DNA of 64,000 bases from Arminella tubonensis (GCF_003240585.1 NZ_PCDP01000045.1:35435-99434); one strand, 5' to 3'; shown: positions 33,297 to 41,740, numbered from the stretch's first letter. Notes: generated from the letters alone by a model not told the origin. Made by a program: numbers and translations.

Positions 33297-34136
33297 TCAG
33301 CCGGCGCGCTTCAAGAACTGCCGCCGCGGCGGCTCCATGGAAAAGACGGCGCTGTAGAGCCGCAACAACAGATCCTTGCGATCCGCACCGCTGCTAAGCG
33401 TTTCCCAGGAGATCACGTCGCCGATGTGGGAGGTGATCGTGCTTCCTGAAAGACGACGGAACTCCCGGATCAGCAGCGAAATGCGCAGCGTCAGCGAGAC
33501 CCGGCTCGCGAGGTGGAACAATCGGCCGTTCTGTCCCTCGAAATAGATCGGAATGACGCTTGCCCGCGCCGCCTGGATCAGCTTCGCCGGAAATATCTTC
33601 CACGGCAGGTCTTCAGCCTTGCCAAAGCCCTTCTTGGCCGTGGCAACGCCGCCGGCCGGAAAGACAATGATGGTCACGCCTTCCTTCAGCAGGCGCACCG
33701 CCTCGTGGCGCGTCTGCATGTTGATGGCCATTGCTTCCTTGGTTTCCTCGAATGAAACCGGCAACGAGTATTCGCTCATTTCCGGCACCTTCAGAAGCTC
33801 GTCGTTGATGAGCACCTTGAAAGGTCGCCCGAGCTGCTCCGCGAGAGCCAGCACGGCGATACCGTCCCCTATGCCGAACGGGTGGTTCGCCACGATGACG
33901 ATCGGCGCATCGGGCATGTTTCGCGGCGGCCATTCGCCGCGCACGTCCATGCGTATGTCGATCAGGTCGAGCATCTTGCCGAAGACGCGCTCGCTCTTGC
34001 CGACGATGTCGCTTCGCCAGATATCATAGAGCCTTGCATAGCGGTCACGACCGGAAAGGCCCTCGATCGAACGGATGAACCAGCGCTTTATGCGCGTGTT
34101 CCGTTCGTTGGCATAAGACAGTTCGTTGAAGTTCAA
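33297..34136 (-). CDS. Lysophospholipid acyltransferase-like (PlsC/hemolysin-type) protein
   Basis: A 279-residue protein of the glycerophosphate acyltransferase superfamily. The catalytic block is VANHPFGIGDGIAV, an HX5D form of the usual HX4D motif as in the putative-hemolysin acyltransferases. The glycine block is IIVFPAGGVATAKKG, the equivalent of FPEG, followed by IPIYFEGQNGRLF. It probably acylates a lipid at the inner membrane, for example in phospholipid or ornithine-lipid synthesis. No OlsB-like partner is adjacent. It ends four bases from the convergent hypothetical gene. Confidence 0.8.
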   Translation of the reverse strand: MNFNELSYANERNTRIKRWFIRSIEGLSGRDRYARLYDIWRSDIVGKSERVFGKMLDLIDIRMDVRGEWPPRNMPDAPIVIVANHPFGIGDGIAVLALAEQLGRPFKVLINDELLKVPEMSEYSLPVSFEETKEAMAINMQTRHEAVRLLKEGVTIIVFPAGGVATAKKGFGKAEDLPWKIFPAKLIQAARASVIPIYFEGQNGRLFHLASRVSLTLRISLLIREFRRLSGSTITSHIGDVISWETLSSGADRKDLLLRLYSAVFSMEPPRRQFLKRAG

Positions 34137-34201
34137 ATGTCTGCCGGGGCTTGACCCGCTCCTTACCGATGAAGGCGCATATATTACTGTTGTATGTCAG
34201 T

Positions 34202-34235
34202 TGTCTGACAGCGTCTCCTTAAACGCCGTCAGACA
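34202..34235 (-). terminator. Long hairpin downstream of thrS
   Basis: TGTCTGAC pairs with GTCAGACA, and inner GCGT pairs with ACGC around an eight-base loop. It starts eight bases past the thrS stop codon. No T-run follows on the minus strand, so it is a probable but imperfect terminator or 3' stabiliser. Confidence 0.55.
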
Positions 34236-34242
34236 GACTTTC

Positions 34243-36231
34243 TCAGGCCGCCCTCGCCTTCCTCGCCGCACGTTTGCGAAGAATATCGGGAGCCGTCGCC
34301 TCGATAACCAGCGAAGACACCGCTTCATCGAGCGACATCGATGTCTGGGCCTGCGAACCGAGGCGGCGGATGTTCACCGAGCGCTCTTCGGCTTCCTTTT
34401 TCCCGCAGACAATGATGACCGGCACCTTTGTAACGGAATGCTCGCGGATCTTGTAGTTGATCTTCTCGTTGCGGAAATCGGTCTCGACGGTGAGGCCGGC
34501 ATCACGCAGCGTCTCGGCAACTTCCAGGCCGTATTCGTCGGCGTCCGACGTGATCGTCGCGACCACGACCTGCTGCGGCGAAATCCACAGCGGCATATGG
34601 CCGGCGAAGTTTTCGATCAGAATACCGAGGAACCGCTCCATCGAGCCGCAGATCGCGCGGTGGATCATGACGGGCTGCGTCTTTTCGGAATGCTGGTCGA
34701 TGTAGAAGGCACCAAAGCGCTCCGGCAGGTTGAAGTCGACCTGCGTTGTGCCGCACTGCCATTCCCGCCCGATCGCATCCCGCAGCGTATATTCGAACTT
34801 CGGACCGTAAAACGCACCTTCGCCCGGCAGGATGCCGGTCTTGATGCGATTGCCGGACTGCGCTTCGATCGTCTGCAGAACATCCAGCATGACGCTTTCG
34901 GCGCGATCCCAAAGCGCATCCGAGCCGACGCGCTTTTCAGGACGCGTGGACAGCTTGACGACGACTTCGTCAAATCCGAAATCCTCGTAGACCGAAAGGA
35001 TCAGTTCGTTGATCTTCAGGCACTCGGCCGCCATCTGCTCGTCCGTGCAGAAGATGTGCGCGTCATCCTGCGTAAAGCCCCTGACCCGCATCAAACCATG
35101 CAGGGCACCTGATGGTTCGTAGCGATGCACGTTGCCGAATTCCGCAAGGCGGATCGGAAGTTCCCGGTAAGACTTCAAGCCATGCTTGAAGATCTGGATA
35201 TGGCCCGGGCAGTTCATCGGCTTCAGCGCGAAGACGCGCTCGTCATCGGTATCGTCACCGGCAACCGTCACCTTGAACATATTGTCGCGATACCAGCCCC
35301 AGTGGCCGGAGGTTTCCCAAAGCGACTTGTCGAGCACCTGCGGCGCATTGACCTCCTGGTAGTCGCCCTCGAGCCGCCTACGCATATAGGACACCAGCGA
35401 CTGGAACATCCGCCAGCCATTGCCGTGCCAGAAGACTACGCCCGGCCCCTCTTCCTGGAAATGGAACAGATCCATCTCGCGTCCAAGACGACGATGGTCG
35501 CGCTTCTCGGCTTCCGCCAGTATATGGAGGTAGTTGTCGAGCTCCGCCTGTTCGGCAAACGCCGTGCCATAGATACGCGTCAGCATCGCATTGTTGCTGT
35601 CGCCGCGCCAATAGGCGCCGGCCACCTTCATCAGCTTGAACGCCGTGCCGATCTGCCCCGTGGATGCCATATGTGGGCCGCGGCAAAGATCGAACCAGTC
35701 ACCCTGGTAGTAGATCTTCAAATCCTGTCCGGCAGGAATGGCATCGACAAGTTCGACCTTGTAGTTCTCGCCCTTGTCGGCGAAGACCTGCCGCGCTTTT
35801 TCGCGTGACCAGACCTGCTTGGTGAACGCGTTGTTACGCTGGATGATTTCCCTCATCTTCTTCTCGATGATGGGAAGATCGTCGGGCGTGAATGGCTCGT
35901 TCTTGGCAAAATCGTAATAGAAGCCGTTCTCGATGACTGGACCGATCGTCACCTGCGTACCCGGCCACAATTCCTGCACGGCTTCAGCCATCACATGCGC
36001 CGCATCATGGCGGATCAGCTCCAGCGCGCGCGCATCCGCGCGGGTGATGATTTCGATCTTCCCGTCGACGACAGGATCCGAAAGATCACGCACCGTGCCG
36101 TCGATCGCAATCGCGACGGCCTTCTTGACAAGCGACTTCGAAATGGATTCGGCAACATCCCGGCCGGTTGCGCCAGCCTCGAAGCTGCGCACGGAACCAT
36201 CGGGAAATGTTAGGGAAATTAGTTCAGACAT
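34243..36231 (-). CDS. thrS: Threonyl-tRNA synthetase
   Basis: Charges tRNA-Thr. The 662-residue protein has the complete domain order: TGS domain (~residues 1-60), the second additional (editing) domain with RHDAAHVMAEA and the downstream Cys-His (DLCRGPHM), the class II catalytic core (motif 2 region FGNVHRYEPSGAL, zinc Cys in ALKPMNCPGH, motif 3 RAICGSMERFLGILIE), and the anticodon-binding domain from ~residue 545. GAAGGAG precedes the ATG. The basic tail RKRAARKARAA is an oddity of the C-terminus. No T-box is seen upstream. Confidence 0.98.
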   Translation of the reverse strand: MSELISLTFPDGSVRSFEAGATGRDVAESISKSLVKKAVAIAIDGTVRDLSDPVVDGKIEIITRADARALELIRHDAAHVMAEAVQELWPGTQVTIGPVIENGFYYDFAKNEPFTPDDLPIIEKKMREIIQRNNAFTKQVWSREKARQVFADKGENYKVELVDAIPAGQDLKIYYQGDWFDLCRGPHMASTGQIGTAFKLMKVAGAYWRGDSNNAMLTRIYGTAFAEQAELDNYLHILAEAEKRDHRRLGREMDLFHFQEEGPGVVFWHGNGWRMFQSLVSYMRRRLEGDYQEVNAPQVLDKSLWETSGHWGWYRDNMFKVTVAGDDTDDERVFALKPMNCPGHIQIFKHGLKSYRELPIRLAEFGNVHRYEPSGALHGLMRVRGFTQDDAHIFCTDEQMAAECLKINELILSVYEDFGFDEVVVKLSTRPEKRVGSDALWDRAESVMLDVLQTIEAQSGNRIKTGILPGEGAFYGPKFEYTLRDAIGREWQCGTTQVDFNLPERFGAFYIDQHSEKTQPVMIHRAICGSMERFLGILIENFAGHMPLWISPQQVVVATITSDADEYGLEVAETLRDAGLTVETDFRNEKINYKIREHSVTKVPVIIVCGKKEAEERSVNIRRLGSQAQTSMSLDEAVSSLVIEATAPDILRKRAARKARAA

Positions 36232-36358
36232 CGAGACTCTCCTTCATCCAGTCCCGCCAACGAATGCGGGTGGTGCTGTCGTTCGAGACCGTCCAATGCC
36301 GAACGATCTCGCGGCGCCTGATAAAGGCTTTTCGCGCCCTAGTAAAGAAGAAGCGATG

Positions 36359-36889
36359 CTAAGGGCCGAGCATCTGGTCAAGTCCACGCACCGTGTTCCA
36401 GTTGCGCAACGTGCCGACGCCGAGGCGCTTCGTCGTCAGGACCGAGAGCAGGCGCGACAAGCTCGGCTTGCCGCCGAAATTGACCCAGAGGTCGCCTCCG
36501 ACGATTGCGATCCGTTCAGATCCGCTTCTTCGATCGCTGAGCATATCGAGAACGCTCGGGTCCAGCGGCGTGCGCATGACGCGGACGACGACATCGCTCC
36601 CGATCCCGTCCGCAAATGGATTGTTCGTAGCCAGCCGACGCCAGGCGCCGGCCTCACGGACGATGATATCGACGGACTTGCCAAAGCTCGCTGAGAAAGC
36701 TGTCTCGAGCATGTTCTCGATATCGGGGATGGAAGGATTGTCGCCTTCAAAGACGAGATTGCCGGTTGCGACAAGCGTCTGCGGATTTCTGAACCCGAGG
36801 TCTGCCGCCATCGCGCGCAATTCGCTCATGACGACCCTACGGCCGGCACCGAGGACTATGCTGTGCAGCAGCGCGACATAGACCGCCAC
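36359..36889 (-). CDS. DUF1697-family protein
   Basis: A 176-residue protein of the DUF1697 family. It begins MAVYVALLHSIVLGAGRRVVMSELRAMA (the family's 'ALLRGINVG' block is here ALLHSIVLG), followed by PQTLVATGNLVFEGD and ends GVGTLRNWNTVRGL. The start is inferred as GTG at 36889, five bases after the yidD stop codon; a frame running up to 37033 would overlap yidD and does not match homologues. Function is unknown; crystallised members give no clear enzymatic role. Probably last in an IscU-like/yidD/DUF1697 transcript. Confidence 0.82.
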   Translation of the reverse strand: MAVYVALLHSIVLGAGRRVVMSELRAMAADLGFRNPQTLVATGNLVFEGDNPSIPDIENMLETAFSASFGKSVDIIVREAGAWRRLATNNPFADGIGSDVVVRVMRTPLDPSVLDMLSDRRSGSERIAIVGGDLWVNFGGKPSLSRLLSVLTTKRLGVGTLRNWNTVRGLDQMLGP

Positions 36890-36894
36890 GGCGA

Positions 36895-37263
36895 CTAGAT
36901 AGATTTGCTGCCGAGGCGGAAGTACCGCCACGGTGTCCACCAGCGAAGTCGCGCCGCCAGCCGTTCCGGCACCGGATCGAAGCCACTCGTTCCCCCCGGG
37001 CCGCAGCGGCCGACCCGAAACAGCGTCATCCATCCACCCGCCCAGAGACCGTGCCGCGCGATTGCCTCATAGCCGTATTCAGAGCAGGTCGGCAGGTGTC
37101 GGCAGGAGTTGCCGATGAACCCGGACAACGTCAATTGATAGAAACGAATGAACCCGATGCCGAGGAGCCTGTCAGGCGTTTTCCGAAACGGCCCCGGCCA
37201 GTTGCGCCCGGCATATGGTCGTTTTTCCAGCCTGACATGGCCGCAATCGGGTCCGTCGCACAT
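36895..37263 (-). CDS. yidD: Membrane protein insertion efficiency factor YidD
   Basis: A 122-residue protein of the YidD family that aids YidC-dependent membrane protein insertion. The core is intact: IRFYQLTLSGFIGNSCRHLPTCSEYG, with YEAIARHGLWAGGWMTLFRVGRC and GPGGTSGFDPVP. It has an N-terminal extension of ~35 residues (MCDGPDCGHVRLEKRPYAGR) with two Cys. In most bacteria yidD lies beside rnpA and yidC; here it follows an Fe-S scaffold-like gene three bases away, the rhizobial arrangement as far as I know. Confidence 0.93.
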   Translation of the reverse strand: MCDGPDCGHVRLEKRPYAGRNWPGPFRKTPDRLLGIGFIRFYQLTLSGFIGNSCRHLPTCSEYGYEAIARHGLWAGGWMTLFRVGRCGPGGTSGFDPVPERLAARLRWWTPWRYFRLGSKSI

Positions 37264-37266
37264 CGC

Positions 37267-37719
37267 TCAGCCAACCGCCGCCGGCTCTAGGTGCCTGGCC
37301 TCGATCTGCGCGATCGCATCGACGACAGCGTCAAACGTCAACATCGTGGAGGCATGGCGCGCCTTGTAATCCTTGACCGGTTTCAGATAACGCATCTCGG
37401 CGAACCGCCCATGCGGCCCCTCGCCGTCCGCCTTCAGCATAGCGAGCATATCCTCCCGCGCCTGCCGGATCTCGTCTTTTGACGCGCCGACGATATGACG
37501 GGCCATGACTGAGGACGACGCCTGTCCAAGGGCGCATGCCTTGACCTCATGAGCGAAGCCGCTCACCACGTCACCATCCATCTTCAGCCAGATTTTCACA
37601 CGCGAGCCGCAGAGCCTGGAATGCGCCTGAGCGCTTGCATCGGCATCCAACAAGGTTCCATTTCCCGGTATATTGCCGGCAAACTCAAGAATCTTGCTGT
37701 TGTAGATGTCGTCCATCAT
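37267..37719 (-). CDS. IscU/SufU-like iron-sulfur scaffold homologue
   Basis: A 150-residue protein of the NifU-N/IscU/SufU fold. Two ligand regions are recognisable: SRLCGSRVKIWLKMDGD (first Cys) and EVKACALGQASSSVMA (second Cys). At the third ligand position the sequence reads DYKARHASTML, with no Cys where IscU/SufU has one, so classical cluster assembly is doubtful. GGAG lies eight bases before the ATG at 37719. It heads a tight reverse operon with yidD and DUF1697 and is divergent from folE. Confidence 0.85.
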   Translation of the reverse strand: MMDDIYNSKILEFAGNIPGNGTLLDADASAQAHSRLCGSRVKIWLKMDGDVVSGFAHEVKACALGQASSSVMARHIVGASKDEIRQAREDMLAMLKADGEGPHGRFAEMRYLKPVKDYKARHASTMLTFDAVVDAIAQIEARHLEPAAVG

Positions 37720-37869
37720 CGTTATTGCTCCGGCGCAGCGGCGTGACGTATCATAACAAAAAACACACCGTGTCCCATTCGAACACTTTCATAGAGATAT
37801 CACCATACTATATGTATGTTGTTCGAAGGCCGCTCATTTGCAACGGTCTTTCGCGAGTTTTGATGGGAA

Positions 37870-37993
37870 ACCGTGCCGGAAGGCTGCGAAAAGCAGCCCG
37901 AAAGCCCCGGAGCCCGCCACGGTAGACCTCCCTCAATCACGGGGAATGCCAACGGCGAGACCGAAAGAACGGATCCGCGCCGCGGATCAGGAG
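37870..37993 (+). promoter_or_regulatory. Structured folE leader, possible THF-II (folE-motif) riboswitch
   Basis: Two structured parts lie in the ~180-base region before folE. First, 37870-37923: outer stem ACCGTG/CACGGT encloses hairpin GGCTGC-GAAAA-GCAGCC (37882-37898) and a CCGG/CCGG pairing. Second, 37972-37988: hairpin GATCCGC-GCC-GCGGATC, directly abutting the ribosome site AGGAG at 37989. Alphaproteobacterial folE leaders are known to carry the folE motif, validated as the THF-II tetrahydrofolate riboswitch. I cannot verify the consensus by eye, so the class is inference; the hairpins are seen. Confidence 0.45.
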
Positions 37994-38003
37994 ACCTTGC
38001 AGT

Positions 38004-38618
38004 ATGGATGCCGTTGTAAAGAATTTTCCGCAGCCCGACCTCAAGTCGGATCGCCCGTCGCAGCAGGAGGCAGAAGACGCAGTCCGCGTTCTGCTCCGCT
38101 GGGCCGGTGACGATCCCACGCGCGAAGGGCTCGTGGATACGCCGGCGCGCGTTGCAAAATCCTATCGCGAATTGTTTGCCGGCTATGACATGGATCCGGA
38201 AGACGTCCTCGGCCGTACCTTCGAAGAAGTTGCCGGCTATGACGACATGGTTCTCGTCAAGGACATTCCGTTCTTTTCTCATTGCGAACACCACATGGTG
38301 CCGATCGTCGGCAAGGCGCATGTCGCCTATCTTCCAAACGGCCGCGTCCTGGGTCTCTCCAAGATCGCCCGCGTGGTCGAGATCTATGGCCGTCGCCTGC
38401 AGACGCAGGAAGCCATGACGGCGCAAATCGCGGCTGCGATCGACGAGACGCTGCGCCCGCGCGGCGTCGCGATCATGATCGAAGCGGAGCATATGTGCAT
38501 GGCAATGCGCGGCGTGCAGAAGCAAGGTTCAACGACACTGACGACGACCTTCACCGGTTCGTTCAAGGTCGACCCTGCCGAACAGGTGCGTTTCATGACA
38601 ATGGTGCGGGGCCGCTGA
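38004..38618 (+). CDS. folE: GTP cyclohydrolase I
   Basis: Converts GTP to dihydroneopterin triphosphate at the head of folate synthesis. The 204-residue product has the zinc-binding FFSHCEHHMVPIVGKAHVAYLP, GLSKIARVVEIYGRRLQTQE and EAEHMCMAMRGVQKQGS, where Cys and His residues bind zinc. Its AGGAG ribosome site sits immediately behind a stable hairpin, suggesting control of translation. hisI follows 24 bases later on the same strand, probably co-transcribed. Confidence 0.97.
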   Translation: MDAVVKNFPQPDLKSDRPSQQEAEDAVRVLLRWAGDDPTREGLVDTPARVAKSYRELFAGYDMDPEDVLGRTFEEVAGYDDMVLVKDIPFFSHCEHHMVPIVGKAHVAYLPNGRVLGLSKIARVVEIYGRRLQTQEAMTAQIAAAIDETLRPRGVAIMIEAEHMCMAMRGVQKQGSTTLTTTFTGSFKVDPAEQVRFMTMVRGR

Positions 38619-38642
38619 TCGGCATCCAATTGAGAGCCGGAT

Positions 38643-39092
38643 ATGAGCGTGACATTCGACGAACCCTCCGCCGACAAGCATGAACTGGAAGATGCCGGGG
38701 ACTTTACGCCCCGCTTCGACGACCGCGGACTGATCACCGCGATCGTCACCGACGCGCATGACGGCGCATTGCTGATGGTGGCGCACATGAACGCACACGC
38801 ACTGGCACTCACCATTCAGACGGGGACGGCGCATTACTTCAGCCGTTCTCGCGGAAAAATCTGGAAAAAGGGCGAGACCTCCGGCAATCTTCAAACCGTG
38901 AAGGAAATTCGCACCGATTGTGATCAGGATGCAATCTGGCTGAAAGTGGAGGTCGCAGGGCACCATGCGACATGTCATACTGGCCGTCGCTCATGTTTCT
39001 ACCGGACGGTGGAGCTCAAGGACGGAAAGCCGGTCGTGCGCATCACCGATGAGCACAGGCATTTTGATCCGGGCGAAGTCTACGACCGATAG
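38643..39092 (+). CDS. hisI: Phosphoribosyl-AMP cyclohydrolase
   Basis: Third step of histidine synthesis, opening the purine ring of phosphoribosyl-AMP. The 149-residue monofunctional enzyme has AHMNAHALALTIQTGTAHYFSR-type block, KGETSGNLQTVKEIRTDCDQDA and TCHTGRRSCFYR, whose three Cys are the zinc ligands. There is no HisE fusion, as usual in alphaproteobacteria. It lies directly after folE, a linkage common in rhizobia. Both enzymes are zinc-dependent hydrolases of purine nucleotides. Confidence 0.97.
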   Translation: MSVTFDEPSADKHELEDAGDFTPRFDDRGLITAIVTDAHDGALLMVAHMNAHALALTIQTGTAHYFSRSRGKIWKKGETSGNLQTVKEIRTDCDQDAIWLKVEVAGHHATCHTGRRSCFYRTVELKDGKPVVRITDEHRHFDPGEVYDR

Positions 39093-39213
39093 GATCGAAG
39101 CCGGCAACTGGCCTCCAAATAGCCAGGCAACTCTGATATATACGATTTGGAAACAAAAAAGGGACACTACTTAAAAGCAAAGGACAATCATAAGTCCTGG
39201 AGGAAAGCATGAA

Positions 39214-40179
39214 ATGCTGTACTGGGGTTTGAATCGTCAGGGGGCCGGACCAGCTTCGGCCGATTCAAGTTTGCCTCCCGCACATGATGTTCCGGAATTG
39301 CCCCTTCTGCCCGCTCCGCCGCCAAAGGCAAAGATAGCCCTGGCGCTCGGCGGGGGCGCCGCGCGCGGCTGGGCTCATATCGGCGTGCTGCGTGCGCTGG
39401 ACGAGGCAAGCATCGAAGTCGGCATGATCGCCGGCACATCCATTGGCGCCCTTGTCGGCGGTTGCTACCTCGCGGGCAAGCTGGACGAACTGGAAACCTT
39501 TGCACGCTCCCTTACAATGCGCCGTATTGCCAGCCTCCTTGATCTGACCATCGGCGGCAGCGGCCTATTCGGCGGCATGCGACTGACGAAGCGAATGCAG
39601 GAACATCTCGAGGGCCTGACCATTGAGGACCTGGACCGTCCCTTTGTCGCCGTCGCGGCTGAAATCAACACCGGCCATGAGGTCTGGATAGCCAACGGCT
39701 CATTGATCACCGCGTTGCGGGCATCCTATGCCCTGCCCGGCATTTTCGAACCGGTGCGCAGCAACAACCGCACGCTGATCGATGGCGCCCTGGTCAATCC
39801 AGTACCAGTCTCGGTATGCAGGGCCTACGAGCAACCGCTCGTCGTCGCCGTCAACCTCCACTACGATCTTTACGGCCGCTCGGCCGTCGTCAAGCATAAT
39901 GCCACCCTGTCCGCGACGGAAATCCAGCGCCAGGCGGAATCACCCTATACCAAGCTCGGCATGACCGGCGTCATGGTGCAGGCTTTCAACATCATCCAGG
40001 ACAGGATTTCGCGGGCTCGCCTTGCCGGTGATCCGCCGGATCTGGCGTTGCATCCGCGAATGAGCGATATCGGTCTGTCGGAGTTTCATCGCGCCGGCGA
40101 GGCGATCGAGCGCGGCTACGAGGAAACCTTGGCACGACTTCCCGAAATCCGGCGCATGCAGGAAGCCTACGCGCGCTGA
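39214..40179 (+). CDS. Patatin-like phospholipase
   Basis: A 321-residue member of the RssA/YchK-like patatin family. It has the oxyanion glycine motif ALGGGAARGWAHIG (~residue 45), the nucleophile GTSIGALVGG (~residue 76) and the catalytic Asp in IDGALVNPVPVS (~residue 190). The catalytic Ser-Asp dyad is thus complete. No signal peptide is seen; a Pro-rich N-terminal 35 residues precede the fold. GGAGGA lies about ten bases before the ATG at 39214; a closer ATG at 39209 opens only a seven-codon frame. The lipid substrate is unknown. Confidence 0.88.
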   Translation: MLYWGLNRQGAGPASADSSLPPAHDVPELPLLPAPPPKAKIALALGGGAARGWAHIGVLRALDEASIEVGMIAGTSIGALVGGCYLAGKLDELETFARSLTMRRIASLLDLTIGGSGLFGGMRLTKRMQEHLEGLTIEDLDRPFVAVAAEINTGHEVWIANGSLITALRASYALPGIFEPVRSNNRTLIDGALVNPVPVSVCRAYEQPLVVAVNLHYDLYGRSAVVKHNATLSATEIQRQAESPYTKLGMTGVMVQAFNIIQDRISRARLAGDPPDLALHPRMSDIGLSEFHRAGEAIERGYEETLARLPEIRRMQEAYAR

Positions 40180-40221
40180 CTTGTGAGGACGGCGGCAACG
40201 CACCACCGTCCTGCTTTGATT

Positions 40222-40656
40222 CTATCCGGCGATATAGGCCTTGATCTGCTCTGCCTCGAGCTCGATCTCCCTGATACGGGATTTGACCACGTCGCCGATC
40301 GATATGATGCCAGTAAGCTTTCCCTTGTCCTCGACGGGGACATGCCGGAACCGCCGTTGCGTCATCAGTTCCATGAGATCGTTGATAGTTGCATCCTCCC
40401 TGCAGCGATGCACCTTCGTCGTCATCAGGGATGACACCTGCTTGCCGAGGCTGTCCGCACCGTGTTTGGCGACCGCATTGACCACGTCGCGTTCGGTAAA
40501 GATGCCGGAAATACGCCCATCCGCCCCGACGATGACAATCGCGCCGATGCGGTTTTCGTTCAGCATCTTCGCCGCTTCTGAAAGCGTGGTATTCGGCCCG
40601 GTCGTCACGACATCGCGACCTTTGGCGTCCAGTATGGATTTTATGGAAACTGACAT
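40222..40656 (-). CDS. CBS-domain protein
   Basis: A 144-residue protein made of a tandem CBS pair (Bateman module): residues ~10-65 (TTGPNTTLSEAAKMLNENRI, GAIVIVGADGRISGIFTERD) and ~75-130 (VHRCREDATINDLMELMTQR, RFRHVPVEDKGKLTGIISIGD). Such modules bind adenine nucleotides and sense energy state. There is no attached enzyme domain. GGGAGG lies five bases before the ATG at 40656, ruling out the longer frame to 40773. It is in the same direction as the rhomboid gene, 113 bases upstream, but need not be co-transcribed. Confidence 0.9.
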   Translation of the reverse strand: MSVSIKSILDAKGRDVVTTGPNTTLSEAAKMLNENRIGAIVIVGADGRISGIFTERDVVNAVAKHGADSLGKQVSSLMTTKVHRCREDATINDLMELMTQRRFRHVPVEDKGKLTGIISIGDVVKSRIREIELEAEQIKAYIAG

Positions 40657-40769
40657 TCGATCCTCCCGAAAGTTAGACGAACTCTCCTCGTTTACAGCCC
40701 CGCGCCGCTCCGCCACCCGCACGGAAATGGAATCAAATGGTGCTCTTCTGACCTGCAGAATGCAATTAT

Positions 40770-41606
40770 TCAATTTTGCTCGATCACATCCATATTGACG
40801 ATCTCGATCGGCGGCGGCGCCCGATCGAAGAAGGAAAACAGCAGGAATCCGAACAGGAAGCCGCCGATATGGGCATCCCAGGCGATTTCCTGCGAGCCGT
40901 CACCGATCAGTGGAATACCGAAGGCGATCAAGATATTCCCGAGGAACCAGAACAGGATGAACATCATCACCGTTCTGCTGCGTAGCGCCTCGATGATCGA
41001 CAGCCGTGGATTGAGGTGGGCTTCCTGCATAGCTGCTCCCCGGCGCTCGGTCGGAAAAGCAAACCGGCAAGCTGCACCCATCAGTGCCGACACGACACCC
41101 GAGGCGCCAATCAGCAATGTCAGCGCGCCCCAATGCAGCGCCGCATTCAAACAGGCCGATGCAATGGCCGACAGAATCCAGAACAGGACGTATCGGGTAG
41201 TTCCGATCCGCCTGACGACAGGCGCAGCAAAAGCCATCAGCCACAATGCATTGAAAACGATGTGCTCGACACCGCCGTGCAGCAGCGAATAGGTTACCGG
41301 CGTCCAGAGCCATTCGAGCCCCTGTCTCGACAGCGGCGTCACATAGCGTGCCGGAATGAAACCGAAGGTGAAATAGAACCAGTCGAGGGCTTTGGGTGGC
41401 AGCAGCAGGCTCTGAATGAGAAAGATAGCGGCCAGTAGCCCAAGCGTCCCAACCAGCGCCGATGGCAGATTGAAGACTGGATTGCGCGGCGGGCGCGGCT
41501 CGAATTCGCCTTCCTGAGGTACGGGCGGCGGCGATGCATCATCCATGTCTTGCTCGATCATTTCGAAATCAAATTCGTAGGGAAGAGCAGGCATACAGGA
41601 GCGCAT
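40770..41606 (-). CDS. Rhomboid-family intramembrane serine protease
   Basis: A 278-residue membrane protein with about six helices. The rhomboid motifs are present: HGGVEHIVFNALWL in the second helix (H-x4-H-x3-N), the nucleophile GASGVVSALMG in the fourth, and the catalytic His in AWDAHIGGFLFGF in the sixth. A ~45-residue acidic, Pro-rich cytoplasmic N-terminus precedes the first helix. The start at 41606 lies only three bases beyond the T-run of an intrinsic terminator; MIEQDMDD at 41561 is an alternative start. Substrates are unknown. Confidence 0.9.
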   Translation of the reverse strand: MRSCMPALPYEFDFEMIEQDMDDASPPPVPQEGEFEPRPPRNPVFNLPSALVGTLGLLAAIFLIQSLLLPPKALDWFYFTFGFIPARYVTPLSRQGLEWLWTPVTYSLLHGGVEHIVFNALWLMAFAAPVVRRIGTTRYVLFWILSAIASACLNAALHWGALTLLIGASGVVSALMGAACRFAFPTERRGAAMQEAHLNPRLSIIEALRSRTVMMFILFWFLGNILIAFGIPLIGDGSQEIAWDAHIGGFLFGFLLFSFFDRAPPPIEIVNMDVIEQN

Positions 41607-41609
41607 GTC

Positions 41610-41642
41610 AAAAAAAAAGCCATCCAGCTGGGCCGGACGGCT
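41610..41642 (-). terminator. Intrinsic terminator just upstream of the rhomboid gene
   Basis: On the minus strand an eight-base stem with one mismatch (AGCCGTCC / GGATGGCT) is followed by nine T (41610-41618). It ends a few bases before the rhomboid start codon, and the next gene upstream is on the other strand. It must therefore end a transcript begun in the 200-base gap. Confidence 0.8.
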
Positions 41643-41740
41643 TTCGGAGCATTGCCCCTCAACAGTTGGTGCCGAAGGTCAACCCTTCGTGAAGTGCTGA
41701 GCCTTCATCCCATGGCCGACAACGAAACTCAATCGAAACT
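41610..41740 (-). ncRNA. Candidate small RNA or attenuated leader
   Basis: The terminator at 41610-41642 has no protein gene behind it on its strand. A second hairpin CGAAGG-GTTGA-CCTTCG (41673-41689, read on the minus strand) precedes it by 30 bases. This fits either a trans-acting small RNA of about 100-150 nucleotides or a transcription-attenuated leader of the rhomboid gene. I saw no clear rhizobial sigma-70 promoter, so the 5' end given is only a guess. Confidence 0.4.

Noticed and set aside
34126..35808. Forward frames of 328 and 227 residues over thrS
   Set aside because: Antisense shadows of threonyl-tRNA synthetase; they have no ribosome sites and no recognised domain.
37861..37930. 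Cobalamin riboswitch
   Set aside because: GGGAAACCG and CCCGCCAC look like cobalamin-riboswitch segments, but the order and the stems differ and the gene downstream is folE, not cobalamin-related.
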